From: Aquimarina muelleri DSM 19832
GTDB lineage: Bacteria; Bacteroidota; Bacteroidia; Flavobacteriales; Flavobacteriaceae
Reading direction: 5' to 3'
Assembly (NCBI RefSeq): GCF_000430665.1
Contig: NZ_AUML01000026.1
Span: 17,284-81,283, forward strand
Length of the DNA: 64,000 nt
Positions within the stretch are counted from its first letter, which is position 1. Every line of letters starts with the position of its first letter. Below, piece by piece: positions 1 to 9,039 of the stretch. Position numbers and translations under genes: made by a program. The notes below the pieces were generated by a model that saw only the letters and a list, made by a program, of their open reading frames with translations, was not told where the DNA came from and ran no database searches.

Positions 1-1522
1 TTATCATTTCTTCTAAGGATACCCCTCCATGTTGATACGTGTTTCTATAATAACTTACATAGTGATTATAATTGTTAGGATATGCAAAGAAATAGTCTCC
101 TTTTGCAAATATAAACGAACTACTCATATTTATGGACGGTAAACAAATAGCTTTTGGATCTGTAGCTTCTAAAACTTCCTTTTTCTCATAAGTAAGGCTT
201 TTTCCTGTTTTATATCTTAAGTTTAAACTGGTATTTTTATCTCCAATTACTTTAGAAGGGTTTTTAACGTTAATGGTTCCGTGATCAGTAGTAATCAGCA
301 ATTTAAAGCCTAATTGTTGTGCTTGTTGGATCATATCTAACAAAGGAGAGTTTTTAAACCAACTTTGTGTTAAGGATCTATAGGACTTATCATTAGATGC
401 TAGTTCTTTAATAACTTCCATTTCAGTTTTACTGTGTGAAAGCATATCTACAAAATTATATACCACAACAGTTAAGTCATTATCTTTTAATCCTTTAAAG
501 TTAGCTGCTAAAGTTTTCCCAGCTCTTTCATTTGTGATTTTATAATATTCGTGCTTTATGTCTAGTCCTAATCTTTTTAATTGTGCAATAAGAAAATCAT
601 TCTCATTCATATTTTTACCTCCTTCATCTGTATCATCTAACCAAAGATCAGGATGTCTTTTTTTCATTTCTGAAGGCATAAGGCCAGAAAAAATAGAATT
701 TCTTGCATATTGCGTTGCAGTAGGTAAAATACTACAGTATGTGCTTTCTTGTTCCTTTTTATAGTAATTATTCACTATTGGTTCAAAAGCTTTCCATTGA
801 TCATACCTTAAATTATCTATTACTACCAAAAGCGTTGGTTGTTTTTTACTAATTTCTGGAACCACTTTTTCTTTAAATAAAGTATGAGACATAACAGGAG
901 CCTTTACTTTACCATCAAACCAATCTGGATAATTTTTATCTACGAATTTAAAGAATTGGGTATTGGCTTCTACTTTTTGTGATTCCAAAATTTCAAACAT
1001 TCCAGTATCTTCAATACCTTCTAATTGAATTTCCCAGTATATTAATTTTTGATATAATTCAGACCACTCTTCATAGTTATTTACCATAGCCATATCCATA
1101 GCTATTTTTCTAAATTCTTGTTGATAATTTGAAGTAGTTTTTTCAGAAACCAATCGCGAATTATCCAGATTCTTTTTTAAACTTAGTAGTATTTGATTTG
1201 GATTAACTGGTTTTATAAGATAATCCGCAATTTTGCTGCCAATAGCTTCTTCCATTATATATTCCTCTTCACTTTTAGTAATCATTACTACAGGAATACT
1301 ATCTTTTTTTTCTTTAATTTCTGATAATGTTTCAATCCCCGAAAGACCAGGCATATTTTCATCTAGAAAAATAATATCAAAATTGGTGTCTTCCAAAATT
1401 TCTAGAGCTTCGGTACCACTTTGACATTTAGTTACTTCGTAGTTCTTTTTTTCTAGAAATAATATATGTGGCTTAAGTAAATCAATTTCATCATCTACCC
1501 ATAGTATCTTTATTTTATTCAT
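1..1522 (-). CDS. porX: PorX, response regulator with PglZ-type phosphatase domain (3' end outside window)
   Basis: Reading leftward from the ATG at 1520-1522, about 507 codons are open to the window edge, so only the extreme C-terminus is missing. Residues 1-120 are a receiver domain with the phospho-acceptor Asp in the FLDENMPG motif and the switch Lys in DYLIKP. The rest is an alkaline-phosphatase-superfamily PglZ domain, recognisable from the VVIDNLRYDQW and LLITTDHGT motifs. In Bacteroidota PorX works with the histidine kinase PorY and a sigma factor to control type IX secretion. That fits the T9SS cargo protein at 17173-20415. It is transcribed away from the HD gene at 1663. Confidence 0.93.
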   Translation of the reverse strand, partial: MNKIKILWVDDEIDLLKPHILFLEKKNYEVTKCQSGTEALEILEDTNFDIIFLDENMPGLSGIETLSEIKEKKDSIPVVMITKSEEEYIMEEAIGSKIADYLIKPVNPNQILLSLKKNLDNSRLVSEKTTSNYQQEFRKIAMDMAMVNNYEEWSELYQKLIYWEIQLEGIEDTGMFEILESQKVEANTQFFKFVDKNYPDWFDGKVKAPVMSHTLFKEKVVPEISKKQPTLLVVIDNLRYDQWKAFEPIVNNYYKKEQESTYCSILPTATQYARNSIFSGLMPSEMKKRHPDLWLDDTDEGGKNMNENDFLIAQLKRLGLDIKHEYYKITNERAGKTLAANFKGLKDNDLTVVVYNFVDMLSHSKTEMEVIKELASNDKSYRSLTQSWFKNSPLLDMIQQAQQLGFKLLITTDHGTINVKNPSKVIGDKNTSLNLRYKTGKSLTYEKKEVLEATDPKAICLPSINMSSSFIFAKGDYFFAYPNNYNHYVSYYRNTYQHGGVSLEEMI

Positions 1523-1638
1523 CAAATTTTTGAATTTAATTATATATTACTCCCAAAATAGGATTTTTTTGTTCGATAAACATAAACTTCTTTAGTTTAA
1601 ATTTCATTTTGAAATGCCTTATATGCTATGCATATATG

Positions 1639-1646
1639 TATATTTG
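1639..1646 (+). promoter_or_regulatory. Bacteroidota -7 element (TATATTTG) of the HD-domain gene
   Basis: TATATTTG matches the TAnnTTTG -7 consensus. It lies 17 nt before the ATG at 1663, so longer forms of the gene starting near 1609 would begin upstream of their own promoter. I see no TTTG at the usual 19-20 nt upstream. Confidence 0.5.
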
Positions 1647-1662
1647 TCCCAGCAAAGATAAA

Positions 1663-2898
1663 ATGAACTTGAAAAAAAGAAATAAACTTAAAATACTAAA
1701 CGATCCAATTTACGGTTTTATTACGATTCCGAATGAACTAATTTTTGATCTTATAGAGCATAAATATTTTCAAAGGCTTCGCCGGATATCCCAGATGGGA
1801 CTTTCGTATTTGGTTTATCCAGGAGCGCATCACACTCGGTTTCATCATGCATTAGGTTGTATGCACCTTATGCAAAAAGCAGTAAGAGTGCTTCGTTTTA
1901 AAGGAATTAATATTTCAGAAGAAGAAGAAGAAGCCCTTTATGTAGCTATATTGTTACATGATATTGGTCATGGACCTTTTTCGCATGCAATGGAACATAG
2001 TATTGTAAACGAAGTAAATCATGAATCTATTTCTTTGCGGTTGATGGAGAAAATTAATGAAGAATTTAACGGTAGTTTAACGCTTTCTATTCAAATTTTT
2101 AAAGGAGACTATCATCGTGATTTTTTACATCAATTGATCTCTGGACAATTGGATATGGATAGGTTAGATTACTTAAAGAGAGATAGCTTTTATACAGGAG
2201 TTGCAGAAGGTAATGTAAATAGTGAACGATTGATTACAATGCTTACTGTGGTAGATGACGCTTTGGTTGTGGAAGAAAAAGGAATATATTCTGTAGAAAA
2301 TTTTTTATTAGCCAGACGTTTAATGTATTGGCAAGTTTATTTGCATAAAACAAGTATTGTAGCAGAAAATTTATTAATACGAGTATTACAAAGAGCTAAA
2401 GAATTAGTAGAAAAAGGAGAAGAGTTAAATGCAAGTAAGGCCTTATCTTTTTTCTTGAAAAATAAAATTACTTCAGAAAACTTTACACCTGCAGTTTTAG
2501 AGACTTTTTCTAAGCTAGATGATTATGATATTATTTCGGCTATGAAAGAATGGTCTAACGCCAATGATTTTGTTTTACGTAAGTTATCCTCAATGATAAT
2601 TGATAGAGATTTATTAAAAATAAAAGTAAAAAACAAGCCTTTTCTTAGTAATAAAAAAGAAAATCATTTAAAAAAAATTAAAGAAAAATATGAAATCTCT
2701 GATGAAGAAGCCCGTTATTTTATTTTTGAAGGATCTATTTCTAACCAAGCCTATCATCTTAATAAACAGAATATAAATGTTTTATATAAATCAAAAAAGA
2801 TAGTAGATATCGTTAAAGCTACAGATCAGTTTAATTTAGAAGCTCTTTCGAAACCAGTAATCAAATATTTTATGTGCTATCCAAAGTACAAACATTAA
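1663..2898 (+). CDS. HD-domain phosphohydrolase (dGTPase/SAMHD1-like)
   Basis: The protein has 411 residues. An HD metal-binding site is visible, with the first histidines in RFHHALGCMH and the paired His-Asp in LLHDIGHGPFSH. The aspartate in QLDMDRLDYLKRD completes the usual set. This family hydrolyses dNTPs or related nucleotides; the substrate here cannot be told from sequence. An in-frame start 18 codons upstream exists, but the -7 element at 1639-1646 and the weak N-terminus favour the ATG at 1663. It sits directly upstream of lpxD, an arrangement common in Flavobacteriia. Confidence 0.88.
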   Translation: MNLKKRNKLKILNDPIYGFITIPNELIFDLIEHKYFQRLRRISQMGLSYLVYPGAHHTRFHHALGCMHLMQKAVRVLRFKGINISEEEEEALYVAILLHDIGHGPFSHAMEHSIVNEVNHESISLRLMEKINEEFNGSLTLSIQIFKGDYHRDFLHQLISGQLDMDRLDYLKRDSFYTGVAEGNVNSERLITMLTVVDDALVVEEKGIYSVENFLLARRLMYWQVYLHKTSIVAENLLIRVLQRAKELVEKGEELNASKALSFFLKNKITSENFTPAVLETFSKLDDYDIISAMKEWSNANDFVLRKLSSMIIDRDLLKIKVKNKPFLSNKKENHLKKIKEKYEISDEEARYFIFEGSISNQAYHLNKQNINVLYKSKKIVDIVKATDQFNLEALSKPVIKYFMCYPKYKH

Positions 2899-2922
2899 TA
2901 CATTTTTTATACTTTTGCTAGA

Positions 2923-3951
2923 ATGATTTTTACAGCCACACAAATTGCGGGTATTTTAAACGGAGAAATTGAAGGTGATGAAACCGTTGAAGTATCCAAG
3001 CTAGCTAAAATAGAGGAAGGAACCCAAGGTTCATTAACCTTTTTGTCAAACCCTAAATATACTCAATACATCTATTCTACAGATGCATCTATTACAATTG
3101 TAAATAAAACTTTTGAGGCAGAATCCGAAATAAAGTCTACTCTTATACGAGTTGAGGATGCTTATAAAGCTTTTTCTCAATTATTAGAGTATTACAATAT
3201 GGTAAAGATGAATAAATCTGGGATAGAACAACCTAGTTTTATTTCTAAAACAGCTTCTTTTGGTGAAAATATTTATTTTGGAGCATTCTCATACATAGGA
3301 GAAAATGTTGTTATAGGAGAAAATGCGAAAATTTTTCCAAATGTATATATAGGAGATAATGTTGTTATAGGAAACAATGTTGTTGTTTTTGCAGGAGCCA
3401 AGATATATTCAGAAACTAGTATAGGAAATAATTGTGTAATACATAGTGGTGCTATAGTAGGAGCTGATGGTTTTGGATTTACACCTAATGAAAATGGAGA
3501 ATATACTAAAGTACCACAAACAGGTAATGTAGTAATTGAAGATAACGTAGATGTTGGTGCAGGTACTACAATAGATAGAGCTACATTAGGATCGACTATA
3601 ATACATAAAGGAGTTAAATTAGATAATCAGATACAAATTGCTCATAATGTAGAAATAGGAGAACATACTGCAATTGCTGCGCAGACAGGAATAGCAGGAT
3701 CTACCAAAATAGGAAAACATTGCCTAATTGGTGGCCAAGTTGGTATTGCAGGACATCTTATCATAGGTAATAATGTAAGAATTCAAGCACAATCAGGAAT
3801 AGGAAGAAATATAAAAGATGGAGAGGCCATACAAGGATCTCCTGCATTAGGATATTCTGACTTCAATAAGTCCTATGTGCATTTCAAAAATCTTTCTAAG
3901 ATAGTAGATAGAATTTATAAACTAGAGAAAAAGACAAAGAATAATGAGTAA
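2923..3951 (+). CDS. lpxD: LpxD, UDP-3-O-acylglucosamine N-acyltransferase
   Basis: The 342-residue protein adds the second acyl chain (N-linked) to UDP-3-O-acylglucosamine in lipid A synthesis. Residues 1-100 form the LpxD uridine-binding domain ([11 protein letters not shown] motif), residues 105-315 a left-handed beta-helix of hexapeptide repeats, and a short C-terminal helix follows. The catalytic histidine is in the [11 protein letters not shown] stretch. The gene overlaps lpxC/fabZ by 8 nt, indicating translational coupling. A TACTTTTG -7-like element ends only 5 nt before the ATG, so a promoter there would give a nearly leaderless message. Confidence 0.96.
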   Translation: MIFTATQIAGILNGEIEGDETVEVSKLAKIEEGTQGSLTFLSNPKYTQYIYSTDASITIVNKTFEAESEIKSTLIRVEDAYKAFSQLLEYYNMVKMNKSGIEQPSFISKTASFGENIYFGAFSYIGENVVIGENAKIFPNVYIGDNVVIGNNVVVFAGAKIYSETSIGNNCVIHSGAIVGADGFGFTPNENGEYTKVPQTGNVVIEDNVDVGAGTTIDRATLGSTIIHKGVKLDNQIQIAHNVEIGEHTAIAAQTGIAGSTKIGKHCLIGGQVGIAGHLIIGNNVRIQAQSGIGRNIKDGEAIQGSPALGYSDFNKSYVHFKNLSKIVDRIYKLEKKTKNNE

Positions 3952-5347
3952 CGTTGTCGTGAGCAAGCAAAGAACGATTAACAAGGAAATTAAACTTACA
4001 GGGGTAGGTTTACATACTGGAAAAGAAGTAACATTAACTTTTAAACCAGCTCCAGAAAATCATGGATATGCATTTTGCAGAATAGACCTTGAGGGTAACC
4101 CTATTATTGAGGCAGATGCTAATTATGTAGTAAATACACAACGAGGAACAAATTTAGAAAAAAATGGAGTTAGTATTCAGACTTCAGAACATGTTCTTGC
4201 TGCTTGTGTCGGTCTGGAAATCGATAATCTTTTTATAGAGCTAAATGCATCTGAACCTCCTATAATGGATGGTTCTAGTAAATTCTTTATTGAAGCACTG
4301 GAGCAAGCAGGTATTGTAGAGCAAGAGGCAGAAAGAGAAGAGTATATTGTAAAAGATGTTATTTCTTATCTAGATGAAGAATCTGGTAGCGAAATAATTG
4401 TTATGCCATCAGATGAGTATCAAGTAACTGCGATGGTAGATTTTGGAACCAAAGTTTTAGGAACCCAAAATGCATCATTAAAACATCTTTCTGATTTTAA
4501 AAAAGAAATAGCAAATGCACGAACTTTTAGTTTTTTGCATGAATTAGAAATGTTATTAGAACATGGTTTAATTAAAGGAGGAGATCTTAATAACGCTATC
4601 GTATATGTAGATAAAGAACTTAGTTCTAGTACTATGGAGAAGTTAAAGGTTGCCTTTGGAAAAGAATCGATAGCAATAAAACCTAACGGAATTTTAGATA
4701 ATTTGACTCTACATTACCCAAATGAAGCCGCTCGACATAAATTATTAGATGTAATTGGGGATTTAGCATTAGTAGGAACAAGAATTAGAGGTAAAATTAT
4801 AGCAAATAAGCCAGGTCACTATGTAAACACACAGTTTGCTAAGAAACTTTCTAAAATTATAAAGATAGAAAAGCGAAATAAAGTACCTCAATTTGATCTT
4901 TTTAAAGAACCATTGATGGACATTAATAAAATTATGGCCATGCTTCCGCATCGACCACCTTTTTTATTGATAGATAGGATTTTAGAAATGTCTGATAAGC
5001 ATGTTGTCGGGCTTAAGAATGTTACTATGAATGAACCATTTTTTGTAGGGCATTTTCCTGGAGCACCTGTAATGCCTGGGGTATTACAAGTAGAAGCAAT
5101 GGCACAAACAGGAGGAATACTAGCGTTAAGTACAGTTCCAGACCCAGAAAACTACCTTACCTATTTTATGAAAATAGATAAAGTAAAGTTTAAACAACAA
5201 GTACTACCAGGAGATACTTTAATATTTAAGTTAGAATTGATAACGCCTATTCGTCGCGGTATTTGTCATATGCAGGCTTTTGCTTATGCTAATGGTAAGT
5301 TAGTAACCGAAGCAGAGCTTATGGCACAAATTGTAAAATCAAAATAA
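3944..5347 (+). CDS. lpxC/fabZ: LpxC-FabZ fusion (UDP-3-O-acyl-GlcNAc deacetylase / 3-hydroxyacyl-ACP dehydratase)
   Basis: This bifunctional protein has 467 residues. Residues 1-310 are LpxC: zinc ligands are the His in SEHVLAA and the His/Asp pair in [10 protein letters not shown]. Residues 320-467 are FabZ, with the catalytic His in [11 protein letters not shown] and Glu in [10 protein letters not shown]. It couples the committed step of lipid A synthesis to removal of the shared substrate 3-hydroxyacyl-ACP. The fusion is normal for Bacteroidota. It overlaps lpxD and is followed after 12 nt by lpxA. Confidence 0.97.
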   Translation: MSNVVVSKQRTINKEIKLTGVGLHTGKEVTLTFKPAPENHGYAFCRIDLEGNPIIEADANYVVNTQRGTNLEKNGVSIQTSEHVLAACVGLEIDNLFIELNASEPPIMDGSSKFFIEALEQAGIVEQEAEREEYIVKDVISYLDEESGSEIIVMPSDEYQVTAMVDFGTKVLGTQNASLKHLSDFKKEIANARTFSFLHELEMLLEHGLIKGGDLNNAIVYVDKELSSSTMEKLKVAFGKESIAIKPNGILDNLTLHYPNEAARHKLLDVIGDLALVGTRIRGKIIANKPGHYVNTQFAKKLSKIIKIEKRNKVPQFDLFKEPLMDINKIMAMLPHRPPFLLIDRILEMSDKHVVGLKNVTMNEPFFVGHFPGAPVMPGVLQVEAMAQTGGILALSTVPDPENYLTYFMKIDKVKFKQQVLPGDTLIFKLELITPIRRGICHMQAFAYANGKLVTEAELMAQIVKSK

Positions 5348-5359
5348 TAGATAAAATAG

Positions 5360-6142
5360 ATGAATCAACCTTTAGCATACGTTCATCCAGGAGCAAAGAT
5401 TGCAAAAAACGTTGTAATAGAACCCTTTACAACAATACATAACAATGTAGTAATAGGAGAAGGAACTTGGATTGGTTCTAATGTAACTATTATGGAAGGG
5501 GCACGTATAGGGAAAAATTGTAACATTTTTCCAGGTGCTGTTATTTCTGCTACCCCCCAGGATAAAAAATTTAATGATGAAGACACAATTACCGAAATAG
5601 GAGATAATACTACCATTCGAGAGTGTGTTACCATTAATAGAGGGACTACTGATAGAATGAAAACAAAAATAGGCAAAAATTGCTGGATCATGGCATACTG
5701 TCATATAGCTCATGATTGTATTGTTGGAGATAATTGTATATTTTCTAATAATAGCACATTGGCTGGCCATATTAATGTAGGAGATTATGTAGTTTTAGCA
5801 GGCATGGCAGCAGTACAACAATTTTGTAGTATCGGTAACCATGCATTTGTAACAGGTGGATCTTTAGTCCGTAAAGATGTACCTCCTTTTGTTAAAGCTG
5901 CTCGAGAACCATTATCTTATGTAGGAATAAACTCTATCGGCTTACGCCGAAGAGGATTTACTACAGAAAAAATAAGAGAGGTACAGAATATATATAGAAT
6001 TTTGTATCAACAAAATTATAATAACTCTCAGGCAGTAGCAATTATTGAAGCAGAGATGGAAGCTACTCCAGAACGAGATGAAGTTTTAGAATTTATTAAA
6101 AACTCTCAACGAGGAATAATGAAAGGATATTTTTCTAATTAA
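5360..6142 (+). CDS. lpxA: LpxA, UDP-N-acetylglucosamine O-acyltransferase
   Basis: The 260-residue protein carries out the first acylation of lipid A synthesis. It has a beta-helix of hexapeptide repeats (residues 1-190) and a C-terminal helical domain. The catalytic His lies in the CHIAHDCIVGDN stretch. The length matches the family. It belongs to the lpxD-lpxC/fabZ-lpxA-efp run with short spacers. Confidence 0.97.
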   Translation: MNQPLAYVHPGAKIAKNVVIEPFTTIHNNVVIGEGTWIGSNVTIMEGARIGKNCNIFPGAVISATPQDKKFNDEDTITEIGDNTTIRECVTINRGTTDRMKTKIGKNCWIMAYCHIAHDCIVGDNCIFSNNSTLAGHINVGDYVVLAGMAAVQQFCSIGNHAFVTGGSLVRKDVPPFVKAAREPLSYVGINSIGLRRRGFTTEKIREVQNIYRILYQQNYNNSQAVAIIEAEMEATPERDEVLEFIKNSQRGIMKGYFSN

Positions 6143-6191
6143 TAGACCTTCAAGTTTTTAAAAAACAATAATTATTTAAAGAATAACAGTA

Positions 6192-6758
6192 ATGGCAAGT
6201 ACTAGTGATATCAGAAACGGATTGTGTATCAAATATAATCACGATATTTTTAAAGTTATAGAGTTTTTACATGTAAAACCTGGTAAAGGTCCTGCTTTTG
6301 TACGGACAAAACTAAAAAGTGTTACTTCGGGTAAAGTTATTGATAATACATTTTCAGCAGGACATAAAATTGATGATGTACGTGTAGAAACTCATAAGTT
6401 TCAATATTTATATGCAGAAGGGGATACCTTTCATTTTATGAATACAGAAGATTATAATCAGATTACATTACAAAAATCTACTTTAGATGCTCCTGGTCTT
6501 TTAAAAGAAGGAGAAGTAGTAACTGTCATCATCAACTCAGAAGATCAAATGCCACTTTCTGTAGAAATGCCTGCAAGTGTAATTTTGGAAGTAACTGCTA
6601 CAGAACCTGGTGTTAAAGGAAATACTGCTACTAATGCAACTAAACCTGCAACGGTTGAGACTGGAGCAGAAGTAATGGTGCCTCTTTTTATAAATGAAGG
6701 AGATAAAATTAAAATAGAAACAGAAAAAGGAACATATAAAGAAAGAATAAAAGAATAA
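6192..6758 (+). CDS. efp: Elongation factor P
   Basis: At 188 residues this is the family length. Three beta-barrel domains are present: the KOW-like N-terminal domain with the modification-site Lys in KPGKGPAF, then two OB domains. EF-P relieves ribosome stalling at polyproline. No EpmA/EpmB or EarP gene is visible nearby, so any modification of the Lys tip cannot be judged from this window. Its place between lpxA and the second lpxD-like gene is usual in Flavobacteriia. Confidence 0.97.
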   Translation: MASTSDIRNGLCIKYNHDIFKVIEFLHVKPGKGPAFVRTKLKSVTSGKVIDNTFSAGHKIDDVRVETHKFQYLYAEGDTFHFMNTEDYNQITLQKSTLDAPGLLKEGEVVTVIINSEDQMPLSVEMPASVILEVTATEPGVKGNTATNATKPATVETGAEVMVPLFINEGDKIKIETEKGTYKERIKE

Positions 6759-6787
6759 TCTTAATATATTTCTTTAATTTTTAGAAA

Positions 6788-7726
6788 ATGAAATTTCCTC
6801 AGGCACATACTTTACAACAAATTGCCACTATTATTTCTTCAGAATATATAGGAGACTCTGATTTTCCAGTACTTGGTATGAATGAGATTCATGTAGTTTC
6901 TTCTGGAGATATTGTTTTTGTAGATCATCCTAAGTATTATGATAAAGCATTAGAAAGTGCTGCAACGATAATTTTGATCAATAAAAAAGTAGATTGCCCA
7001 AAAGGAAAAGCATTGCTTATTTCCGATGATCCTTTTCGGGATTTTAATAAACTTACCAAGTATTTTAAACCTTTTGAGAAAGCTAGTTCTTTAATTTCAG
7101 AAACCTCTCAAATAGGTAATAACACTATTATACAACCAGGTGTGTTTATAGGTAATAATGTAACTATTGGCAATGACTGTAAAATTCATGCCAATGTTAG
7201 TATTTACGATCATACCATTATAGGTAATAATGTAACCATACACTCCGGAACAGTCTTGGGAACAGATGCCTTTTATTATAAAAAACGACCAGAAGGATTT
7301 GATCAATTACTTTCTGGAGGTCGAGTAGTAATAGAAAACAATGTAGATATAGGGGCGTCATGTACTATAGATAAAGGTGTTACAGGAGATACTATAATAA
7401 AGGAAGGGACTAAAATAGACAATCAAGTACATATAGGTCATGATACAGTAATTGGTAAAAAATGTTTGATAGCCTCTCAAGTAGGTATTGCAGGTTGTGT
7501 TATTATTGAAGATGAAGTTACTATTTGGGGACAGGTAGGTGTAACTAGTGCTATCAAAATAGGTGCGAAAGCTATTATTTCTGCACAATCAGGAGTTAGT
7601 AAATCTTTAGAAGCTAACAAAAGTTATTTCGGAACACCTGCAGATGACTTTAGAAAAAAGTATAAAGAGATAGCTTCTATAAGACAAATCCCAGATTTAA
7701 TAGAAAAATTTAAAAAGAATGAGTGA
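6788..7726 (+). CDS. LpxD-like acyltransferase, second paralogue
   Basis: The 312-residue protein resembles LpxD: an N-terminal uridine-binding-like domain (residues 1-95) and a hexapeptide beta-helix (100-300). A His occurs in [12 protein letters not shown], where LpxD has its active-site histidine. It is clearly diverged from the lpxD at 2923, and its N-terminal domain lacks the [11 protein letters not shown] motif, having [12 protein letters not shown]. It may acylate another sugar nucleotide or act redundantly; the sequence does not decide. It is the last gene before the terminator at 7733. Confidence 0.85.
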   Translation: MKFPQAHTLQQIATIISSEYIGDSDFPVLGMNEIHVVSSGDIVFVDHPKYYDKALESAATIILINKKVDCPKGKALLISDDPFRDFNKLTKYFKPFEKASSLISETSQIGNNTIIQPGVFIGNNVTIGNDCKIHANVSIYDHTIIGNNVTIHSGTVLGTDAFYYKKRPEGFDQLLSGGRVVIENNVDIGASCTIDKGVTGDTIIKEGTKIDNQVHIGHDTVIGKKCLIASQVGIAGCVIIEDEVTIWGQVGVTSAIKIGAKAIISAQSGVSKSLEANKSYFGTPADDFRKKYKEIASIRQIPDLIEKFKKNE

Positions 7727-7732
7727 TATTGT

Positions 7733-7758
7733 AAAAAGATTATAGTACAATCTTTTTA
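7733..7758 (+). terminator. Hairpin terminator of the lpx-efp run
   Basis: AAAAAGATT and AATCTTTTT form a 9-bp stem around a 7-nt loop, just after the stop of the second lpxD-like gene. The stem is symmetrical and ends in a short T run. Confidence 0.7.
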
Positions 7759-7911
7759 TACTTTTATCTTATAGCACACTTTGGTAAGATGAGGGAGATT
7801 AATAATTATATATAATATCTTAAAAACTGTTATTTGGCAGTAGAAATTCTGTTATTGCAGAAATAGAAAAATAATAATAAAATTTTTTATTTTTCACTTT
7901 AACTATAGTTT

Positions 7912-7933
7912 TCAAAAGCTTACTTTTGAAACT
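7912..7933 (+). promoter_or_regulatory. Palindrome over the sucD promoter
   Basis: TTCAAAAG-CTTA-CTTTTGAA forms a perfect inverted repeat, and its right arm contains TACTTTTG, a match to the -7 consensus TAnnTTTG. The repeat ends about 30 nt before the sucD start. It could be an operator or simply a symmetrical promoter. Confidence 0.4.
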
Positions 7934-7962
7934 CTTTTAAAAAATAAAAAAATCATAACGCA

Positions 7963-8838
7963 ATGAGTGTTTTAGTTAATAAAGATTCAAAGATTATCGT
8001 ACAAGGGTTTACAGGTAGTGAAGGTACCTTTCATGCAGGTCAGATGATAGAATATGGTACAAATGTTGTTGGTGGAGTTACTCCCGGAAAAGGAGGACAA
8101 ACACATCTGGATAGACCTGTTTTTAATACTGTAGAAGATGCAGTTAAAGAAGTTGGAGCAGATACTACAATTATTTTTGTACCACCCGCTTTTGCTGCTG
8201 ATGCAATTATGGAAGCTGCTGATGCAGGAATAAAAGTTATTATTACTATAACAGAAGGTATTCCTGTTGCTGATATGATTACAGCTTCAGATTATATTAA
8301 AAATAAAGATTGTAGACTTATTGGACCTAATTGTCCAGGGATTATAACTCCAGGAGAAGCTAAAGTTGGTATAATGCCTGGGTTTGTATTTAAAAAAGGA
8401 AATGTAGGTATTGTATCAAAATCAGGTACATTAACTTATGAAGCAGCAGATCAAGTTGTAAAACAAGGATTAGGAATTACAACTGCCATAGGAATTGGTG
8501 GTGATCCAATTATTGGTACTACTACAAAAGAAGCAGTAGAATTATTAGTAAATGATCCAGAAACAAAATGTGTTGTAATGATAGGAGAAATAGGTGGTCA
8601 ATTAGAAGCGGATGCAGCAAAATGGATTAAAGAAAGTGGAACATCTAAACCAATTGTAGGTTTTATTGCTGGAGAAACAGCACCTGCTGGACGTACTATG
8701 GGACATGCAGGAGCAATTGTTGGAGGTAGTGAAGATACAGCTGCAGCAAAAAAAGCAATTATGCGAGAATGTGGAATCCACGTGGTAGATTCACCCGCAG
8801 AAATTGGTAAAAAAGTAGCAGAAGTACTATTAGGATAA
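7963..8838 (+). CDS. sucD: Succinyl-CoA synthetase alpha subunit
   Basis: The 291-residue protein has an N-terminal CoA-binding Rossmann domain ([15 protein letters not shown]) and the ligase domain, with the phosphorylated His in [10 protein letters not shown]. It makes succinate and ATP/GTP from succinyl-CoA in the TCA cycle together with the SucC beta subunit, which is not in this window. Separate location of sucC and sucD is common in Flavobacteriia. It is a single-gene unit with its own promoter and terminator. Confidence 0.97.
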   Translation: MSVLVNKDSKIIVQGFTGSEGTFHAGQMIEYGTNVVGGVTPGKGGQTHLDRPVFNTVEDAVKEVGADTTIIFVPPAFAADAIMEAADAGIKVIITITEGIPVADMITASDYIKNKDCRLIGPNCPGIITPGEAKVGIMPGFVFKKGNVGIVSKSGTLTYEAADQVVKQGLGITTAIGIGGDPIIGTTTKEAVELLVNDPETKCVVMIGEIGGQLEADAAKWIKESGTSKPIVGFIAGETAPAGRTMGHAGAIVGGSEDTAAAKKAIMRECGIHVVDSPAEIGKKVAEVLLG

Positions 8839-8864
8839 AAAAATATTTTTATAATATTTTCCAG

Positions 8865-8892
8865 AACCTCTTGATTAATTTTCAAGAGGTTT
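8865..8892 (+). terminator. sucD terminator
   Basis: AACCTCTTGA and TCAAGAGGTT form a stem around a short A/T-rich loop, followed by TTT, 27 nt after the sucD stop. Confidence 0.8.
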
Positions 8893-9039
8893 TATATTTT
8901 TAAGTATTTTCTTGTTAAAAAAAACTTAAAAACTGTAATATTAATAATTACTCCCCGTATTATAGTACAAATAATAGGATACTAACTCATAATAACTAAC
9001 TCAAGGTGTTAGAGTCACCAAAAATATTAAAAATAATAT

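Noticed and set aside
5372..5770. Antisense open frames opposite lpxA and the second lpxD-like gene
   Set aside because: They arise from the regular hexapeptide-repeat coding pattern and have no protein signature.
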